From Chitinophagaceae bacterium (lineage in GTDB: Bacteria; Bacteroidota; Bacteroidia; Chitinophagales; Chitinophagaceae): a stretch of DNA of 64,000 nucleotides. Of this stretch, positions 38,967 to 48,223 are shown one piece after another. The notes under the pieces are model-generated. The model had not been told where the DNA came from, ran no database searches, and saw only the letters and a program-made list of their open reading frames with translations. Numbering within the stretch: position 1 is the stretch's first letter; each line of letters starts with the position of its first letter. The stretch covers positions 1 to 64,000 of the forward strand of contig JAEUVJ010000003.1 of assembly GCA_016787085.1 (NCBI GenBank). The letters are read 5' to 3'. Both the position numbers and the translations under genes were made by a program.

Positions 38967-41573
38967 ATGGAACTGGCGAAAAATTTTGAACATAACTCTG
39001 CAGAACAGAAATGGTACCAGCACTGGCTGGATAAAAAGTATTTTAACAGCATACCTGATGACCGTGAGCCCTATACTGTAGTGATACCTCCGCCGAATGT
39101 AACCGGGGTGCTCCACATGGGCCATTGTCTCAATAATACCATACAGGATATATTGGTCCGCAGGGCACGTATGATGGGCAAAAATGCCTGCTGGGTTCCG
39201 GGAACTGACCATGCATCCATTGCCACCGAAGCTAAAGTGGTACAGATGCTTCGTGAAAGAGGCATCAGCAAATCATCGCTTAGCCGGGATGAATTTTTAA
39301 AATATGCCTGGGAGTGGAAAGAAAAATACGGCGGCATCATTTTGCAGCAATTAAAGAAGTTAGGCTGCAGTCTCGACTGGAACCGTACTTCCTTTACCAT
39401 GGATCCTGACTATTACCAGTCGGTCATCAACGTCTTCATTGACCTCTACAACAAAGGGTATATCTATCGTGGTAAGCGAATGATCAACTGGGATGTAAAA
39501 GCAAAAACGGCCCTCAGCGATGAAGAAGTGATCAGGAAAGAGACACAGCAGAAATTATATCACCTCCGTTACAAATTAGATACCCCCGGAGAAGAATATA
39601 TTATCATTGCCACGGTCAGACCTGAAACCATCATGGGGGACACAGCCATTTGTGTGCATCCGGATGATGAAAGATATAAACATCTGCAGGGCAAATTTGC
39701 TTTTGTGCCACTGATCAACCGCCGCATACCCATCATCACTGATAATTACGTAACGATGGACTTTGGCACGGGTGCATTGAAAGTAACGCCTGCGCATGAT
39801 ATGAATGACTACCAGCTTGGGCAGAAACATAACCTGGAAGTAGTTGACATATTCAATGATGACGGCACCTTGAGTAATGAAGCGCAGATATTGATTGGTG
39901 AAGATCGTTTTGATGCCAGAAAGAAAATAGTGATTGAACTGGAAGCGAAAGGGCATCTGATCAAAACCGAAGATTATACCAGTGAAGTGGGCTATAGCGA
40001 AAGAACAGACGCGGTAGTAGAACCGAGACTCAGTTTGCAATGGTGGGTGGATATGAAAAAAATATCAGGGCCCGCACTGAAGGCCGTTGCAGAAGATGAT
40101 ATCAAATTCTATCCGGCCAAGTTCAAGAACCTCTACCGTTACTGGATGGAGAACATCAAGGACTGGTGTATCAGCCGCCAGCTCTGGTGGGGCCATCGCA
40201 TACCTGCCTGGTATGATGAGAATGGAAATGTTTATGTAGCAAAAAATCTTGAGGATATCCATAGCCAGAAACCAGAAACCAGAAACCAGAAACTGATCCA
40301 GGACGAAGATTGCCTCGATACCTGGTTCTCCTCCTGGCTATGGCCGTTTGAAGTGTTCAAAGGTTATAGTAACCCGGGCAATAAAGACGTTAACTACTAC
40401 TACCCTACCAATACGCTGGTCACTGCACCCGAGATCATTTTCTTCTGGGTGGCCCGGATGATCATGGCGGGCTTTGAATACAAAGGAGAAAAACCTTTCA
40501 ATGAAGTTTATTTCACGGGTATCGTCCGGGATAAGATCGGCCGGAAGATGAGCAAGAGCCTCGGTAACTCGCCAGACCTGCTTGAAATGATTGACAAAGA
40601 CGGAGCCGATGCAGTAAGGTTTGGTATCATGATCTCATCACCTGCCGGTAATGACCTGATGTGGGACCCTTCCGGAAATGAACAAGGCCGTTTCTTTATT
40701 AATAAGATGTGGAATGCCCTGAAGCTGGTAAAGATGTGGGAGGAAAGACAAACTGCAGGTAACAACCCAATGGCTGCGAACTTTGCGGTAGACTGGTTTG
40801 AGAACAGGCTGAATGAAGTAAGAGCGCAGATAAATGAGATGTACAAGGATTTCAGGTTAAGCGAAATTTTAAAAACGATCTATTCGTTGATATGGGATGA
40901 TTTCTGCAGTTGGTACCTGGAATGGGTAAAACCCGGCTTTGAACAACCAATTGACAAAGCAGTCTATATAAGAACAGTTGGTTTCTTTGAACAACTGCTT
41001 CAGTTGCTGCATCCGTACATGCCGTTCATTACAGAAGAGATATATCACCAATTGAAACAACAGGCTGATGATATCACGGTTAAGCAATTGAGCCCGTTCA
41101 GGTCTGCTGATACCGGTATGCTGCAAAGCGGCGCTTTACTCAAAGAAACGATCACTGCTATCCGTGACGCAAGGAACAAGCACCAGTTAAAACCGAAAGA
41201 AACCATCAAACTGCATATCCAGGCAAGTTCAGCCGGCAACTATAAAGCCATTGAATCCATTCTCGCCAAACAGGTCAATGCCGGGAGCATACACTATACC
41301 AGTGAGCCAGTAGCCAACTGCATCAATGTCGTAGTACAAAAAGATAAATTCTTTATTGAAACAGCTACGGTGCTTGATACTTCTTCCCAAAAAGAGCAGT
41401 TAGTCAAAGACCTCGACTACCAGAAAGGTTTCCTCGCATCTGTGGAAAAGAAACTAAGCAACGAACGCTTTGTGCAGAATGCCAAACCGGAAGTAGTAGA
41501 AGCAGAAAGAAAGAAGAAAGCCGACGCAGAGGCCAAGATCAAAGCCATCGAAGAAAGCCTTGCATCATTGTAA
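38967..41573 (+). CDS. valS: Valine--tRNA ligase
   Basis: 868 residues, class I synthetase. ATP-binding P-P-P-N-V-T-G-V-L-H-M-G-H near residue 45 and K-M-S-K-S near residue 528; editing domain between (~190-340) with T-V-R-P-E-T-I-M-G-D-T-A; anticodon-binding domain after 600; C-terminal coiled coil (last ~65 residues, K-K-K-A-D-A-E-A-K-I). One oddity: residues around 433-444 (H-S-Q-K-P-E-T-R-N-Q-K-L) come from a four-copy heptamer DNA repeat inserted in frame between two conserved blocks. Confidence 0.97.
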   Translation: MELAKNFEHNSAEQKWYQHWLDKKYFNSIPDDREPYTVVIPPPNVTGVLHMGHCLNNTIQDILVRRARMMGKNACWVPGTDHASIATEAKVVQMLRERGISKSSLSRDEFLKYAWEWKEKYGGIILQQLKKLGCSLDWNRTSFTMDPDYYQSVINVFIDLYNKGYIYRGKRMINWDVKAKTALSDEEVIRKETQQKLYHLRYKLDTPGEEYIIIATVRPETIMGDTAICVHPDDERYKHLQGKFAFVPLINRRIPIITDNYVTMDFGTGALKVTPAHDMNDYQLGQKHNLEVVDIFNDDGTLSNEAQILIGEDRFDARKKIVIELEAKGHLIKTEDYTSEVGYSERTDAVVEPRLSLQWWVDMKKISGPALKAVAEDDIKFYPAKFKNLYRYWMENIKDWCISRQLWWGHRIPAWYDENGNVYVAKNLEDIHSQKPETRNQKLIQDEDCLDTWFSSWLWPFEVFKGYSNPGNKDVNYYYPTNTLVTAPEIIFFWVARMIMAGFEYKGEKPFNEVYFTGIVRDKIGRKMSKSLGNSPDLLEMIDKDGADAVRFGIMISSPAGNDLMWDPSGNEQGRFFINKMWNALKLVKMWEERQTAGNNPMAANFAVDWFENRLNEVRAQINEMYKDFRLSEILKTIYSLIWDDFCSWYLEWVKPGFEQPIDKAVYIRTVGFFEQLLQLLHPYMPFITEEIYHQLKQQADDITVKQLSPFRSADTGMLQSGALLKETITAIRDARNKHQLKPKETIKLHIQASSAGNYKAIESILAKQVNAGSIHYTSEPVANCINVVVQKDKFFIETATVLDTSSQKEQLVKDLDYQKGFLASVEKKLSNERFVQNAKPEVVEAERKKKADAEAKIKAIEESLASL
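40265..40292 (+). repeat. Heptamer repeat CCAGAAA x4 inside valS
   Basis: Four exact tandem copies of CCAGAAA. It encodes a polar loop in ValS just before D-E-D-C-L-D-T-W-F-S-S-W. The unit is not a multiple of three, so gain or loss of one copy would destroy the frame of an essential gene. The style matches the intergenic word repeats of the window. Confidence 0.8.
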
Positions 41574-41623
41574 TTGCGCAAGAAGCTGTATTGGCTCAAA
41601 GCCCGCAGCTAAAAGCTAACAGC

Positions 41624-44497
41624 TTATCTCGGTATAATACTCACCGGCAATATGAACTCAAACCAATTGCTGCCGGCTGGCATGCCTGACGGGTTCAGCA
41701 GATCCCTGTCCAGCAAATGAGCGATCCGGAAACCAAAGGTCAGTTCATACTGATTCCACCATTTGGTATCAAGATATACTTCCACCCCTGTGCTGCGCTG
41801 GTCGGCAGTAGCGGTCTTATCAGGAGAATAGACACGGGTAAAATCGTAAAAGGCATTTCCCCTTATCCGCTGCAGGTAGAGGATATTTCCAAAACCCCAG
41901 TCAGGATAGATAACAGGAAAGTGATAATTGGCAGACATCCGCCACATCCTCGCAAAATAGGCTTCATTAAAACCTCTTGAATAGGAAAAGCGGTTACCAA
42001 ACAGCACATTCAGGGTGTCTGTTTCCTGGAAAGCCCCCGTCAGTACTATACTATGTGTTGGCAAAAAACCCGGAAGATACACTGTACCGGTAATCAGAGG
42101 TTGCCAGCTTGTGTATTTTGTGATCGCATGGCGGTAGTTGAAAGTAATATTATAACCCAGCTTCGGGAATATGTGCTGTGTAGCCCTTTGCGCCTGCTGG
42201 CCCCATGAAATGAAATGTGACAGGTAGCTGAAGTTGATATCAGTAAATAAATTCTTATTGACTCCTTTATTAAAATCATTCCGGTAAACATAGCTGCTGC
42301 CAAAACTCAGGTTATTGAAACTTTTCCCACGAACCCAGCTCAAAGGAATGCTTAACCCCACCCGTGAATCCAACTGGTTCCATTGCTTCAGCCGGTTATT
42401 GATCGTTACGCTCCTGTCAAAAGTATATTGCGTCCCGGCACTCAGGTAAGGAAACAAAGCGCCATACACAAAATTGAACCCGGCTGCATGCGTATTATCA
42501 TTCTGGTTAAACAGATAGTACAACTCCGTTTCCGTGGTGTTCAGCACATTTTGCCCGTATAATGAAAAGCTGAACTCAGGATCTTCATAGTACGGCCGCC
42601 AGCTATGAAAGTTCAGTAATCTCGTTCCTTTTTTGTATTTGCCTGCCTGGAAATCCCGTTGGGTGATGCCGGACAATACACTCTGCACTTCACGATCGTG
42701 GCTTACCGGGAATTGGCTTGCCATTTTCTCCACTACCGCTTCCGCTACAGACGTCCATTGAATATCCTTTTCCTCCATTTGCATCAATTGGTATCCCTCA
42801 GCCGTAAATGCAGACCAGGTGATCTTGCCATTCGCCACATTCACAAAATAATTCCCCAGTGGCCCGCTGCTAACTCTGAATATCTTTTTATCGGACAACC
42901 TTAAGGCATATACATCATCGTTGCCTCCATACGATGCAGTAAAATAGATAATCCCGTTACTGGTATTCGGGTAGCCCGTCACATTGAATGAAGGCGGTGT
43001 CAGTCTTTCAATACTTCCGGAAAGGATATTGGCCACCGCCAATGCAGACTTCCCATCATACAACCGCACCACGCATACCAGTGTATGCTCATCAATGAAT
43101 TTCGGATCAGTGAACACATTGATCTCTGCTGACCTGAGCTTCATCGTCACCTCGCCTGTTTCAGCATCAAGGATATGTATCTCGCTTTTCCCGTTCTCCG
43201 CTATTTCCACAGCAGCAACCTTCTCACCGGAGGGAGCAATATCAGGTGTAAAGTATTTTGTCTTATGCCGGATCGTCCGCTGTTTATTTGACGCCACATC
43301 CAGCAATTTGATCACACTGTAATCCTTCCATCGCCAGCGGGGGTCTGTCTCGTAGGCGCTATATACAATTTTCCCGTTGCGGTAAGAAAATTGTTCATCA
43401 ACAGAAATATCTCTTATACGCAGAAAACGTTCGCCCGACTGGTCTTTTATGTAAAAGGCAGGGCGTTTATCCAAGCCTGCTTTCAGGTACACCAGCGAAT
43501 CAGGAGATATGCCGTAAGGAAACAGGTAACTGGTAACAACACGTTTGTTGACTTCAAATACATTTTGTGGTTTACCGGCTTCAGTTCCCTGGTTGGGCTG
43601 CTGTTGCAGTTTACCCTGATCAAAGAGAATAGCTCCGTTCAGCGGCAACGCATTGCTCAGCCTTTTATAGTAGGCAAATGCATCGCTGCGAAAGGTTTTA
43701 TAATCCACCCCTGCATATTTCTTCACGGCCTTCTGAAAAGGATAGAATAATCCTTTAAAGGCAGCCGCATCCTTTGTCACCTTACTCCAGAAGTCAAGAC
43801 CATATTTTTCTCTTCCGTAATTGACCAGCAGGTAGCCGAGGTAATAATGATTGGGAACGTAATCCTTGAACGAACCGTTCCTTAATTTCATCCATGAATA
43901 ATTCTTGCCTGCCCGCCATAAAGCCGGATACGCATTCTGAAAAAGCGGCAGACGTCCCCTTCCCTGTTTGGATAGAATGGTTTCATTATATACCGCATCC
44001 CCTTCATAGAACCAGTCAGGAATCGAGGCATTGATGGCCAGCGCATATCCTTCTTCTCCAAATAATACCCGCATGGCCTTACTCAGGCCTTCATCAAAAT
44101 TATTGAACTGCTGCACATGCCTGTATTCATGCAATGCCAATTGGTCATTCCAGGGAATAGTACCCTGGTCAAAATTATTTATAGCCGGTGTCAGATAGAA
44201 CTCGCTGCGGTAAGGCCCGAGTCCCACATAGGCATTGGGAATGATCGTCTGGTTCTGCAGAACAATATTAATCTTACGCAGTTTATTGCCAAGTGCAACA
44301 GGATTGATGGCTGCCAGGTGATGAACTATGGATGCTGCTCTTTGTGCCTGGCTATCCAAACCAACCGGGTAAATGATCCTTGCGGTGTCGGTATTTAGCT
44401 GTCTCCATTTAACAGAAGAAGGGTTTCCACCAAAGCGCTGGGCAAAACAGGAAAATGAAATAAGAAGCAAAAGAATACCCGCTGACGATTTCAGCAT
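41624..44497 (-). CDS. Secreted gluzincin-like metallopeptidase / beta-propeller / outer-membrane barrel fusion
   Basis: 957 residues from ATG 44497 with a signal peptide (L-L-L-L-I-S-F-S-C-F-A). N-terminal region ~20-280 carries L-H-E-Y-R-H (H-E-x-x-H) near residue 125 and P-D-W-F-Y-E-G-D-A about 35 residues on, the zinc-ligand set of MA-clan peptidases. The middle (~330-590) shows repeated strands such as D-I-A-P-S-G-E-K-V-A-A-V-E, a TolB/PD40-type propeller. The last ~300 residues are amphipathic strands ending ...F-I-L-P-V-S-I-I-P-R, an outer-membrane barrel. Function unknown; probably a surface or periplasm-facing processing enzyme. Confidence 0.75.
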   Translation of the reverse strand: MLKSSAGILLLLISFSCFAQRFGGNPSSVKWRQLNTDTARIIYPVGLDSQAQRAASIVHHLAAINPVALGNKLRKINIVLQNQTIIPNAYVGLGPYRSEFYLTPAINNFDQGTIPWNDQLALHEYRHVQQFNNFDEGLSKAMRVLFGEEGYALAINASIPDWFYEGDAVYNETILSKQGRGRLPLFQNAYPALWRAGKNYSWMKLRNGSFKDYVPNHYYLGYLLVNYGREKYGLDFWSKVTKDAAAFKGLFYPFQKAVKKYAGVDYKTFRSDAFAYYKRLSNALPLNGAILFDQGKLQQQPNQGTEAGKPQNVFEVNKRVVTSYLFPYGISPDSLVYLKAGLDKRPAFYIKDQSGERFLRIRDISVDEQFSYRNGKIVYSAYETDPRWRWKDYSVIKLLDVASNKQRTIRHKTKYFTPDIAPSGEKVAAVEIAENGKSEIHILDAETGEVTMKLRSAEINVFTDPKFIDEHTLVCVVRLYDGKSALAVANILSGSIERLTPPSFNVTGYPNTSNGIIYFTASYGGNDDVYALRLSDKKIFRVSSGPLGNYFVNVANGKITWSAFTAEGYQLMQMEEKDIQWTSVAEAVVEKMASQFPVSHDREVQSVLSGITQRDFQAGKYKKGTRLLNFHSWRPYYEDPEFSFSLYGQNVLNTTETELYYLFNQNDNTHAAGFNFVYGALFPYLSAGTQYTFDRSVTINNRLKQWNQLDSRVGLSIPLSWVRGKSFNNLSFGSSYVYRNDFNKGVNKNLFTDINFSYLSHFISWGQQAQRATQHIFPKLGYNITFNYRHAITKYTSWQPLITGTVYLPGFLPTHSIVLTGAFQETDTLNVLFGNRFSYSRGFNEAYFARMWRMSANYHFPVIYPDWGFGNILYLQRIRGNAFYDFTRVYSPDKTATADQRSTGVEVYLDTKWWNQYELTFGFRIAHLLDRDLLNPSGMPAGSNWFEFILPVSIIPR

Positions 44498-44629
44498 AGC
44501 CACCAGATTTTAAGGGAAGATACGCAGGAAAATTATTGGTTATAATATCCTGGTTCAGATAACGGGGATTTCTCCGGAGAATGCAAATGATAAACGTACT
44601 TTCACGTCCTGATGAAGCCTGTTTCACCA

Positions 44630-44660
44630 TTGGTTTATTATGCTCAAAATCTTACTTTCG
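44630..44660 (+). promoter_or_regulatory. Promoter of the GH18 gene
   Basis: TTG (44630-44632), 20 bases, TACTTTCG (44653-44660), one base off TAnnTTTG; start codon 17 bases downstream. Confidence 0.55.
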
Positions 44661-44676
44661 ATGATCAAACAACTGC

Positions 44677-45723
44677 ATGAGCCGTACAGTACAAAAACTC
44701 ATTAGCCTGTTATGGGTCTCACTGATCGTATCAGGCTGTAAGAAAAATGATGTAACTCCGCCTACTCCCCCGGTCGTCATTTCCCCGCCACCCGATCTTG
44801 GTTTTAAAGTGGTAGGCTATTTTCCTTACTATCGTGATCCCGCAACAGTGCCTGATGTGAAATTCCGTATGACCAATGTGGTGAATTATGCATTTGGCAT
44901 TGTAACACCATCCGGGTCGCTCAGCATCAACAGCATCCCGGTGTTTACCGCCATAATTGCAAAAGCAAAAGCCAATAATGCAAAGATCTTTCTGAGCCTG
45001 AGCGGCAGTCACACTGATTTTAAAAATATGGCTGCCACCGATGCCGGAAGAAGAAGTTTTATCAAAGAAGTAATGAATGCAGTACGAAGTTACCAGCTAC
45101 ATGGTGTTGATATGGACTGGGAGTTTCCAAGAACTGATGACGGAACGGATGCGACCTATACCGCTTTAATGAAAGAATTAAGCGACTCCTGCCACCGGGA
45201 TGCAAAATATTATATTACTGCAGCGGTCACCGCCGGCAAATACGCAGGCGTTATAAGAGATGCCATTAAAAATGAGTTATTCAATTACGTGGATTGGTTC
45301 AATGTGATGTCCTACGATGATTTCAGTACCACAACTCCTTACCGGCATCATTCTGACTATACTCTTGCCCAGGTATCCGTCAACTACTGGACCACAACGA
45401 GAGGGATGCCGAAAACTAAATTTGTTCTTGGTATCCCTGCTTACGGAAGACCGTCCGGGATCACCCAGACAAACACAGTATTGAGTTATGCAGCAATTCT
45501 GGCACAAAGCGGAAGTTCCCAGTCAGACTCTGCCATAGTTACTGCAGGCGGCCATCCTTCACCGTATATGATCTATTATAATGGCCAGCCCACTGTGAAA
45601 AAGAAAGCTATGCTGGCAAAAACAGCCGGCAACGGGATAATGATGTGGGAAAAATGGCACGATACACATGATGCTGCTTCACTGCTGAAAGCGGCTTGTG
45701 ATACGATCGGCAGAACCTATTAA
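44677..45723 (+). CDS. GH18 family glycoside hydrolase (chitinase-like) lipoprotein
   Basis: 348 residues; signal peptide with lipobox V-S-G-C followed by K-K-N-D and a proline-rich linker (P-P-T-P-P-V-V-I-S-P-P-P). The TIM barrel starts V-V-G-Y-F-P-Y-Y; the catalytic strand reads H-G-V-D-M-D-W-E-F, where the usual D-G-x-D-x-D-x-E has His in place of the first Asp while the middle Asp and catalytic Glu remain. M-S-Y-D and a final M-M-W-E-K-W-H complete the substrate cleft. Likely acts on chitin-type or peptidoglycan GlcNAc polymers at the cell surface. Next gene is a GH16 enzyme. Confidence 0.88.
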   Translation: MSRTVQKLISLLWVSLIVSGCKKNDVTPPTPPVVISPPPDLGFKVVGYFPYYRDPATVPDVKFRMTNVVNYAFGIVTPSGSLSINSIPVFTAIIAKAKANNAKIFLSLSGSHTDFKNMAATDAGRRSFIKEVMNAVRSYQLHGVDMDWEFPRTDDGTDATYTALMKELSDSCHRDAKYYITAAVTAGKYAGVIRDAIKNELFNYVDWFNVMSYDDFSTTTPYRHHSDYTLAQVSVNYWTTTRGMPKTKFVLGIPAYGRPSGITQTNTVLSYAAILAQSGSSQSDSAIVTAGGHPSPYMIYYNGQPTVKKKAMLAKTAGNGIMMWEKWHDTHDAASLLKAACDTIGRTY

Positions 45724-45810
45724 TGGGTCTGAAAAACTGGTAACTCCGCATTGGATGAAGTCATTAACTTGCATTGTAAATAACCGGGCCGCTGCCCCAA
45801 AAGCTTGCAT

Positions 45811-46614
45811 ATGTTTCTGCCCTCAACCAAAATAAATCTCGTCAGCAAAGTCATCAGCTTCCTCATTACAGTCAGTTTCTTTAGTTGTAAACAGGAGAAA
45901 AAATGGGAACCGGTATGGAGCGATGAATTCAATTATTCCGGCTTACCAGATACCGGCAAGTGGACAGCAGAGGTGGGCGGGCACGGATGGGGCAATAACG
46001 AGCTGCAATATTACACAGCAGGCCGGTCGGAAAATGCCCGTGTAGAAAATGGTCATCTCATCATCGAAGCAAGAAAAGAAAAATGGGACAGCAGTAACTA
46101 TACATCTGCACGTCTTATTACCAAAGGCAAAGGCGACTGGCAATATGGAAAGATCGAAGTGAAAGCAAAACTGCCCAAAGGCCTGGGCACCTGGCCTGCT
46201 ATCTGGATGCTGGCTTCCACCACCCCGCTTGCATGGCCGGATGATGGGGAAATAGATATCATGGAACATGTGGGCTTTAACCACGGATTTGTACATGGCA
46301 CTGTTCATTGCAAGAAATTCAATCACGTCATCGGCACACAAAAAACAGATACGATCGAAGTAAAGGACTGCTCGGAAGCATTTCATGTATATAGTGTGGA
46401 ATGGGATAAAGACTCTGTAAAGGTGGCAATGGACGGTACTGTCTATTTTCGTTTTGGCAATGACCGTACGGGCTACGATGCATGGCCTTTTGACAACAAA
46501 ATGCACCTGTTGCTGAATATTGCCGTGGGCGGTAACTGGGGCGGACAAAAAGGCGTGGACGAATCCATCTGGCCGCAACGCATGGAAATAGACTATGTGC
46601 GGGTTTACCGGTAA
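45811..46614 (+). CDS. GH16 family beta-glucanase lipoprotein
   Basis: 267 residues from ATG 45811 (an in-frame TTG lies six bases earlier). Signal peptide ends in F-F-S-C-K-Q, a lipobox. Catalytic motif E-I-D-I-M-E-H near residue 150 is intact (nucleophile and acid/base glutamates), with W-P-A-I-W-M-L before it and F-H-V-Y-S-V-E-W after it, as in laminarinases. Length is one catalytic domain. Together with the GH18 gene it suggests use of fungal or plant cell-wall glucan and chitin. Confidence 0.92.
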   Translation: MFLPSTKINLVSKVISFLITVSFFSCKQEKKWEPVWSDEFNYSGLPDTGKWTAEVGGHGWGNNELQYYTAGRSENARVENGHLIIEARKEKWDSSNYTSARLITKGKGDWQYGKIEVKAKLPKGLGTWPAIWMLASTTPLAWPDDGEIDIMEHVGFNHGFVHGTVHCKKFNHVIGTQKTDTIEVKDCSEAFHVYSVEWDKDSVKVAMDGTVYFRFGNDRTGYDAWPFDNKMHLLLNIAVGGNWGGQKGVDESIWPQRMEIDYVRVYR

Positions 46615-46682
46615 ATGTTAAACTTTTATAACAGCCGCCTTTTGGTACAAAGTTTTCGTCATTCCCCAATAAAACAACCCGG

Positions 46683-47081
46683 ATGAAGAAACTTTTACTT
46701 TTATTGGCCATACTATCATCAGCTATTTTGCTTAAAGCGCAAAAGGTTGACAGTATTTTTTTTCATTTATATACCGACAGCCTGAAGAAAGGCACCCACA
46801 ATTATATCAATGTGGATGGCAAACTGTCCAATGGCAGATGGAAACCCCTGACTGACCGGGAAATTCAGTTCATTTCTTCTGCATGTGAGTTCTCAGGCAA
46901 TGAACTGATCGTACCTGCTGATTTCAAAGGTGAAAAAATAACAGTGAAAGCTGTTCTGAAAAATGACCCAGCTATCTGGAAAGAGACCACGATCTGGATA
47001 AAAAAACTTCCCGATCCCGAATTACCCGGAAAGGACGAGATCATGAACAATCGGCCCAAAAGAAAAGAGCGAAAGAGGTAA
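46683..47081 (+). CDS. Small secreted protein of unknown function
   Basis: 132 residues; signal peptide K-K-L-L-L-L-L-A-I-L-S-S-A-I-L-L-K-A. The mature ~110 residues are beta-rich (Y-I-N-V-D-G-K-L-S-N-G-R-W-K-P-L, then F-K-G-E-K-I-T-V-K-A-V-L) with a basic tail P-K-R-K-E-R-K-R. It resembles an Ig-like or carbohydrate-binding-size domain, but no family was recognised. Lies behind the two glycoside hydrolases and ends at a terminator. Confidence 0.6.
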   Translation: MKKLLLLLAILSSAILLKAQKVDSIFFHLYTDSLKKGTHNYINVDGKLSNGRWKPLTDREIQFISSACEFSGNELIVPADFKGEKITVKAVLKNDPAIWKETTIWIKKLPDPELPGKDEIMNNRPKRKERKR

Positions 47082-47100
47082 GTTGTTTTGAATAAAATAA

Positions 47101-47126
47101 AAAAGGTGACCTCCCGGTCACCTTTT
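47101..47126. terminator. Bidirectional terminator
   Basis: GGTGACC (47105-47111) pairs with GGTCACC (47116-47122); A run before and T run after, so it can serve both converging genes. Confidence 0.9.
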
Positions 47127-47144
47127 CGTTTATAATAAGGTCAG

Positions 47145-47798
47145 TTAAGCTGTTTTCTTTGCATCTTCCAGGAACTTGGCAAGACCGATATCCGTTAACG
47201 GGTGTTTCAGCAGGCCAAGTATCGAATCCAGCGGGCAGGTACATACATCGGCGCCGGCCTCTGCACATTTCACAATATGCAATGCATTACGGATAGATGC
47301 CGCCAGTATCTGTGTTTTGAATCCTTGTATAGAGTATATCTGTGATATCTGGGCGATCAGCTCAACACCATCCCAGTTACTGTCATCTATCCTGCCGATA
47401 AATGGCGACAGATAAGTAGCGCCTGCTTTGGCAGCTAAGATCGCCTGGCCGGCAGAAAACACCAGTGTACAGTTGGTACGGATACCATTGTCTGTAAACC
47501 ATTTGATCGCTTTCACGCCATCCTTGATCATCGGCACTTTCACAACGATATTCGGGTGAATAGCTGCCAATTTCTTTCCTTCTTCCACGATGCCGTTGAA
47601 ATCTGTAGAGATCACCTCGGCGCTGATATCGCCATCCACCATTTCACAGATGGCTTTGTAATGCGCCATCACCGCATCATGTCCTTTAATGCCTTCTTTG
47701 GCCATTAAGGATGGGTTGGTAGTTACACCGTCAAGTATGCCCAGTTCATTGGCTTCTTTGATCTGCGCCAGGTTAGCTGTGTCAATAAAAAACTTCAT
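47145..47798 (-). CDS. fsa: Transaldolase / fructose-6-phosphate aldolase family protein
   Basis: 217 residues, the short MipB/FSA subfamily. M-K-F-F-I-D-T-A-N-L, G-I-L-D-G-V-T-T-N-P-S-L, the Schiff-base lysine in V-V-K-V-P-M, and N-C-T-L-V-F-S-A-G-Q-A are present. Short members can be true transaldolases or fructose-6-phosphate aldolases; the sequence alone does not decide. Its start codon lies five bases from the left arm of cassette C, so its leader now comes from that cassette. Confidence 0.88.
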   Translation of the reverse strand: MKFFIDTANLAQIKEANELGILDGVTTNPSLMAKEGIKGHDAVMAHYKAICEMVDGDISAEVISTDFNGIVEEGKKLAAIHPNIVVKVPMIKDGVKAIKWFTDNGIRTNCTLVFSAGQAILAAKAGATYLSPFIGRIDDSNWDGVELIAQISQIYSIQGFKTQILAASIRNALHIVKCAEAGADVCTCPLDSILGLLKHPLTDIGLAKFLEDAKKTA

Positions 47799-47802
47799 TA
47801 TT

Positions 47803-48216
47803 ATTGATTTTTAATTGTCAATTTTCAAATTACGTGCAACAGTTCTTCTGGATGCACCTAAGATTCGGGTCAGTTCATTGGCTTCCATCAGAATCAGGCT
47901 GAGCTTTTCATGCTTTACCAACTCAAGTCCGGCAATCATTTCCAGCCAGAAACTGGCTTCATCAATTTCCTCAAGGGCTATACTCAGTTTGGCATTGAAC
48001 GCCTTTTTAGATTGGGCATTACAGGCAGCCCGGTAATTTGCTGCCGCTGAAAACCCTGACCTCAGCAACTGATCTTCTATAATCTTAGATATTCTTTTTG
48101 CAGGTAAAACTTCACAAAGCGGCACAAGTCTAATCGCAAAATTTTTCAACCGTTGCTGAAGATCCTTTGAGTTCATGTCTCTTCAATTGAAAATTGAAAA
48201 TAGCCAATTGAAAAAT
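47803..48216. mobile_element. Inverted-repeat cassette carrying a four-helix-bundle gene (cassette C)
   Basis: Left arm 47803-47832 and right arm 48183-48216 are inverted copies built from AAAATTGA and CAATT words; apart from a 7-base insertion in the right arm they agree at about 23 of 26 positions by hand. The left arm encodes the last residues of the gene it bounds (N-L-K-I-D-N). The cassette sits between ffs and fsa, co-directional with both. Confidence 0.6.
47811..48176 (-). CDS. Four-helix-bundle protein (23S rRNA intervening-sequence protein family)
   Basis: 121 residues from ATG 48176. L-R-R/K-pattern helices with I-I-E-D-Q-L-L-R-S-G-F-S-A-A-A-N-Y near residue 30 and a central A-L-E-E-I-D-E-A-S-F-W-L-E-M; same subgroup and length as the gene at 10377. 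Stop codon and final residues lie on the repeat arm. Nucleic-acid-binding helical bundle by family; role unknown. Confidence 0.8.
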   Translation of the reverse strand: MNSKDLQQRLKNFAIRLVPLCEVLPAKRISKIIEDQLLRSGFSAAANYRAACNAQSKKAFNAKLSIALEEIDEASFWLEMIAGLELVKHEKLSLILMEANELTRILGASRRTVARNLKIDN

Positions 48217-48223
48217 AAAAAAA

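Noticed and set aside
40265..40292. Phase-variation switch in valS
   Set aside because: The heptamer repeat could slip, but loss of an essential synthetase would be lethal, so a switch is not plausible.
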